Shown one piece after another: positions 60,715 through 64,000 of a DNA stretch of 64,000 nt. Every line of letters starts with the position of its first letter. Positions within the stretch are counted from its first letter, which is position 1. The notes beneath the pieces are model-generated. The model was not told where the DNA came from. It saw only the letters and a program-made list of their open reading frames with translations, and made no database searches. Origin of the DNA: Poriferisodalis sp965204195 (GTDB taxonomy: Bacteria > Actinomycetota > Acidimicrobiia > Acidimicrobiales > Poriferisodalaceae); the NCBI RefSeq assembly GCF_965204195.1, contig NZ_OZ241975.1:1178001-1242000 (forward strand). The letters run 5' to 3'. The translations under genes and the position numbers were made by a program.

Positions 60715-62091
60715 ATGAGCACCGAACGCGATGACGGCCCGACCAAGGTGAATCTCGACGAATCCGAGATGCCGACCCAGTGGTACAACGTGATTCCCGA
60801 TCTGCCGGCACCGCCCCCGCCGCCGCTGCACCCGGGCACGCACGAGCCAATCGGCCCCGATGACCTCGCGCCGCTGTTCCCGATGGGGCTGATCATGCAG
60901 GAGGTCACCGGTGAGTCCCACGTGGACATCCCCGGCGGTGTCCTTGATGTGTACCGGCTGTGGAGGCCGAGCCCGCTGTACCGGGCTCGCCGGCTCGAAG
61001 CCGCGCTCGACACGCCCGCCAAGATCTTCTTCAAGTACGAGGGCGTCAGCCCGGCGGGCTCGCACAAGCCCAACACCGCTGTGCCGCAGGCCTTCTACAA
61101 CCACGCTGAGGGTGTCACCAAGCTCACCACCGAGACGGGAGCGGGGCAGTGGGGCTCCGCGCTGGCGTTCGCCACGGCTCAGTACGGCATCGAGTGCGAG
61201 GTGTGGCAGGTGGCGGCGTCGTACCGCCAGAAGCCCTACCGCAAGACGATGATGGAGATCTGGGGTGCCCGAGTGCATTCGAGCCCGTCGGAGGCGACCG
61301 AGTACGGACGGTCGCTGCTGGCCGAAGATCCCGACCATCCCGGTTCGCTCGGCGTGGCGATCTCCGAGGCCGTGGCTACCGCCGCCGCCGATCCCAATGC
61401 TCGCTACTCGCTGGGCAGCGTGCTGAATCACGTGCTCATGCACCAGACGATCATCGGCGAGGAAGCTCTGCTGCAGCTCGCGAAGCTCGGCGAGGCGCCC
61501 GACGTGATCGTGGGCTGCACCGGCGGCGGATCGAACTTCGCCGGGCTGTCGTTCCCATTTCTGCGCGAGAAGCTGGCGGGACGGATGGATCCCACGATCC
61601 GCTGCATCGAGCCGGCGGCATGCCCCACGTTCACCCGGGGCGAGTACCGCTATGACTTCGGAGACCACGGCATGATGACGCCGCTGCTGAAGATGCACAC
61701 GCTCGGCCACGACTTCATCCCGCAGCCAATCCACGCCGGGGGGCTGCGCTACCACGGCATGTCGCCGCTGCTGTCGCACATCTACGAACTCGGCCTGGTC
61801 GAGGCGTTGGCCATCCCGCAGGAGGAGTGCTTCGCCGCCGCTATCCAGTTCGCCCGCAGCGAGGGCATCGTGCCTGCGCCCGAGCCGACCCATGCCCTAG
61901 CCGCTGCCCTGCGCGAGGCCGAGGCTGCCAAGCAGGCGGGGGAGGAACGCACGATCCTGACCGCCATGTGCGGCCACGGCCACCTCGACCTGCCGGCATA
62001 CGAGGCGTACCTGTCAGGCGCACTCGTCGATGTCGACCTAAGCGACGACGCGATCGCCGACGCCATGGCCGGCGTCCCCGCGGTGGGCTGA
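60715..62091 (+). CDS. trpB: TrpB-like pyridoxal-phosphate enzyme (TrpB2 type)
   Basis: 458 residues from ATG 60715, after AGGAAGGAG. The N-terminal extension (MPTQWYNVIPDLPAPPPPPLHPGT) and the PLP lysine in SHKPN (Lys118) mark the TrpB2 branch, which is longer than TrpB1. ETGAGQWGSALA, GCTGGGSNFAGLSFPF (PLP phosphate site) and ILTAMCGHGHLD follow. TrpB2 makes tryptophan from indole and serine, often without an adjacent trpA; none is here. It could also act on a different beta-substitution substrate. Confidence 0.93.
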   Translation: MSTERDDGPTKVNLDESEMPTQWYNVIPDLPAPPPPPLHPGTHEPIGPDDLAPLFPMGLIMQEVTGESHVDIPGGVLDVYRLWRPSPLYRARRLEAALDTPAKIFFKYEGVSPAGSHKPNTAVPQAFYNHAEGVTKLTTETGAGQWGSALAFATAQYGIECEVWQVAASYRQKPYRKTMMEIWGARVHSSPSEATEYGRSLLAEDPDHPGSLGVAISEAVATAAADPNARYSLGSVLNHVLMHQTIIGEEALLQLAKLGEAPDVIVGCTGGGSNFAGLSFPFLREKLAGRMDPTIRCIEPAACPTFTRGEYRYDFGDHGMMTPLLKMHTLGHDFIPQPIHAGGLRYHGMSPLLSHIYELGLVEALAIPQEECFAAAIQFARSEGIVPAPEPTHALAAALREAEAAKQAGEERTILTAMCGHGHLDLPAYEAYLSGALVDVDLSDDAIADAMAGVPAVG

Positions 62092-62165
62092 TCGAAGCTT
62101 TTGAGTAACTGAGTCGCGGCACAGCCACTGACCTCCTGCCTAGTTGCGGGTGGCAGGCTGAGGCT

Positions 62166-63359
62166 GTGACTGCCACGCAGCGTTCGATCCCGTGTGTGCT
62201 GATGCGTGGCGGGACGTCTCGGGGGCCGTTCTTTGCTGCTGAGGATCTGCCCGACGATCCGGTGATGCGTGACGCGGTGCTGGCTGCCGTCATGGGAAGC
62301 CCGACCGGTCGCCAGATCGACGGGCTGGGCGGCGGCACCACGGTCACCAGCAAGGTTGCGGTGGTCGGCCCGTCGGCACATCCCGACGCCGACGTGGACT
62401 ACCTGTTCGCGCAAGTCGACCCGGTGTGGGGCACGGTGGACACCAGGCCCACCTGCGGGAACATGCTGGTCGGCGTCGGCCCGTTCGCGATCGAGACAGG
62501 GTTGGTGCAGGCTGGCGATCCGACGACATCGCTGGTGGTGCGCAACGTCAATACCGACAGCTTCATCGATGTCGTCTGCTGCACGCCCGGCGGCGAGCTG
62601 ACCTATGACGGCGACTGCGCCATTGACGGGATAGACGGCACGGCCGCACCCGTCGACTTGCGGTTCCGGGGCATCGAGGGATCAGTGACCGGCTCGATGC
62701 TGCCGACCGGCTGCGCCATCGAGACGATCACGGCCGGCGGCGTGGCGGTCGAGGCCACGCTGATCGACGTGGCCATGCCGATGGTGCTGGTGAGGGCTGC
62801 CGATCTGGGCCGGACTGGCTACGAAGCGCCGCCAGAGCTCGACGGCGATGCTGAGTTCATGGCGACGATGGAGGTCATCCGCCGTGAGGCAGGTTTGCGC
62901 ATGGGCCTCGGCGACGTGTCCCGCAGCGTCGTGCCCAAGTTCGGCCTGCTTTCGGTCGCTCGCGAGGGCGGCACGATCACTTCTCGTTACTTCACACCCA
63001 CCCAGTGCCACCCCGCCCACGCAGTCTCGGGCGGCATCTGCGTGGCGGCAGCCACAGCGTTGCCGGGCACCGTGGCCGCATCTCTGGTCGACGGCCCGGC
63101 GGCGGCCCCGAGAATCCCGGGCACGGCTGCCGATGCGCTCGCGCGGGAGTCGGCGGGCTCGACCGCAGGCGACCTTCAACATGACGGCGACGAGCGACGC
63201 GACGTGACCATTGAGCACCCGAGCGGTTCGCTGGAAGTCGCGCTGCAGACGGCATCGCGCGACGGCAACGTGCGGATCGTTTCCGGTGGCGTCACGCGCA
63301 CCGCCCGCAAGATCATGTCCGGCTCTGTCTATGTGCCGGAGACCATCTGGCCCGCCTGA
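62166..63359 (+). CDS. PrpF-family isomerase (4-oxalomesaconate tautomerase-like)
   Basis: 397 residues from GTG. RSIPCVLMRGGTSRGPFF and QIDGLGGGTTVTSKVAVV open the first diaminopimelate-epimerase-like half, followed by RPTCGNMLVGVGPFAIE. The second half has ARTGCHPA-like ...TQCHPAHAVSGGICVAAAT. Such enzymes isomerise aconitate or 4-oxalomesaconate. Metal-free Cys/Lys catalysis; catalytic Lys in TSKVAV, Cys in TCGN and QCHP. Follows the TrpB-like gene by 74 bases with a small hairpin between. Confidence 0.87.
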   Translation: MTATQRSIPCVLMRGGTSRGPFFAAEDLPDDPVMRDAVLAAVMGSPTGRQIDGLGGGTTVTSKVAVVGPSAHPDADVDYLFAQVDPVWGTVDTRPTCGNMLVGVGPFAIETGLVQAGDPTTSLVVRNVNTDSFIDVVCCTPGGELTYDGDCAIDGIDGTAAPVDLRFRGIEGSVTGSMLPTGCAIETITAGGVAVEATLIDVAMPMVLVRAADLGRTGYEAPPELDGDAEFMATMEVIRREAGLRMGLGDVSRSVVPKFGLLSVAREGGTITSRYFTPTQCHPAHAVSGGICVAAATALPGTVAASLVDGPAAAPRIPGTAADALARESAGSTAGDLQHDGDERRDVTIEHPSGSLEVALQTASRDGNVRIVSGGVTRTARKIMSGSVYVPETIWPA

Positions 63360-63438
63360 GTCCTGCATAAGGACGAGCGGCCGAGCCGGCAGGCGAGGTC
63401 CCGGCCCGATCGGGCCAGCCGACGTTAGTATGTAAAGG

Positions 63439-63464
63439 ATGCCTAACAGAACTGGTCGGCCCTC

Positions 63465-63468
<4 letters not shown>
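63439..63468 (+). CDS. Possible nine-residue upstream ORF before the ABC exporter gene
   Basis: MPNRTGRPS; its TGA overlaps the GTG of the exporter ATPase. It starts inside a gttag-N14-ctaac inverted repeat. Translational coupling or a regulator site are both possible; evidence is slight. Confidence 0.25.

Positions 63469-64000
<532 letters not shown>

Noticed and set aside
58121..60718. An 865-codon open frame on the plus strand
   Set aside because: It is antisense to the sulfatase, SDR and LLM oxidoreductase genes, whose products have full family motifs. Its own translation is rich in Arg, His and Pro with no domain: a shadow of GC-rich codon bias.

Overview
The window is GC-rich DNA with dense, strand-switching gene order and many GTG starts. 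It carries F420-type (LLM) oxidoreductase, phytanoyl-CoA dioxygenase, sulfatase, acyl-CoA dehydrogenase, polyphosphate kinase and a long-form leuA behind a leucine leader peptide. I infer a heterotrophic actinobacterium, most like the Acidimicrobiia; this rests on gene content only, and no marker gene in the window fixes the lineage.

Bases 1-14150 are an accessory (defence) island. It opens with the end of an unrecognised gene overlapping an SMC/Rad50-like zinc-hook ATPase, probably the tail of a Lamassu/ABC-three-component locus. A complete four-gene CBASS operon follows (CD-NTase, HORMA, TRIP13-like AAA+, DUF4297-SAVED nuclease). Next come a shattered IS481-type transposase, several unknown genes and an AlpA-like HTH. 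An EcoRI-type adenine methylase overlapping a DUF262-HNH nuclease is bracketed by a direct repeat. A string of small overlapping genes then runs directly into the 3' end of tmRNA (14152-14512, minus strand). tmRNA genes are common integration sites, and the last island ORF loses its natural end there.

Bases 14600-64000 are chromosomal backbone. They include prmA, rarA, three TCA-cycle enzymes (class I fumarase, citrate synthase, aconitase), an acyl-CoA carboxyltransferase next to a LysR regulator, and a lipid operon (fatty-acyl reductase-HAD fusion, DUF2088, PlsC). A cell-wall pair (ddl and a membrane-anchored Mur ligase), leuA with a transcription attenuator, ppk, a catabolic run (sulfatase, SDR, LLM oxidoreductase), a TrpB-like enzyme, a PrpF-family isomerase and the start of a DrrA-type ABC exporter complete it. 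The most unusual single gene is at 25168-29340: a secreted 1390-residue protein with about 30 plant-type leucine-rich repeats fused to a complete family-5 solute-binding protein.

Other points of note are a roughly 73-base intergenic repeat present twice (23812 and 38695), a HAD domain whose second catalytic Asp is Glu, a VanY-type peptidase with Glu at a usual zinc-His position, and a lipoprotein made of three Cys-rich repeats.
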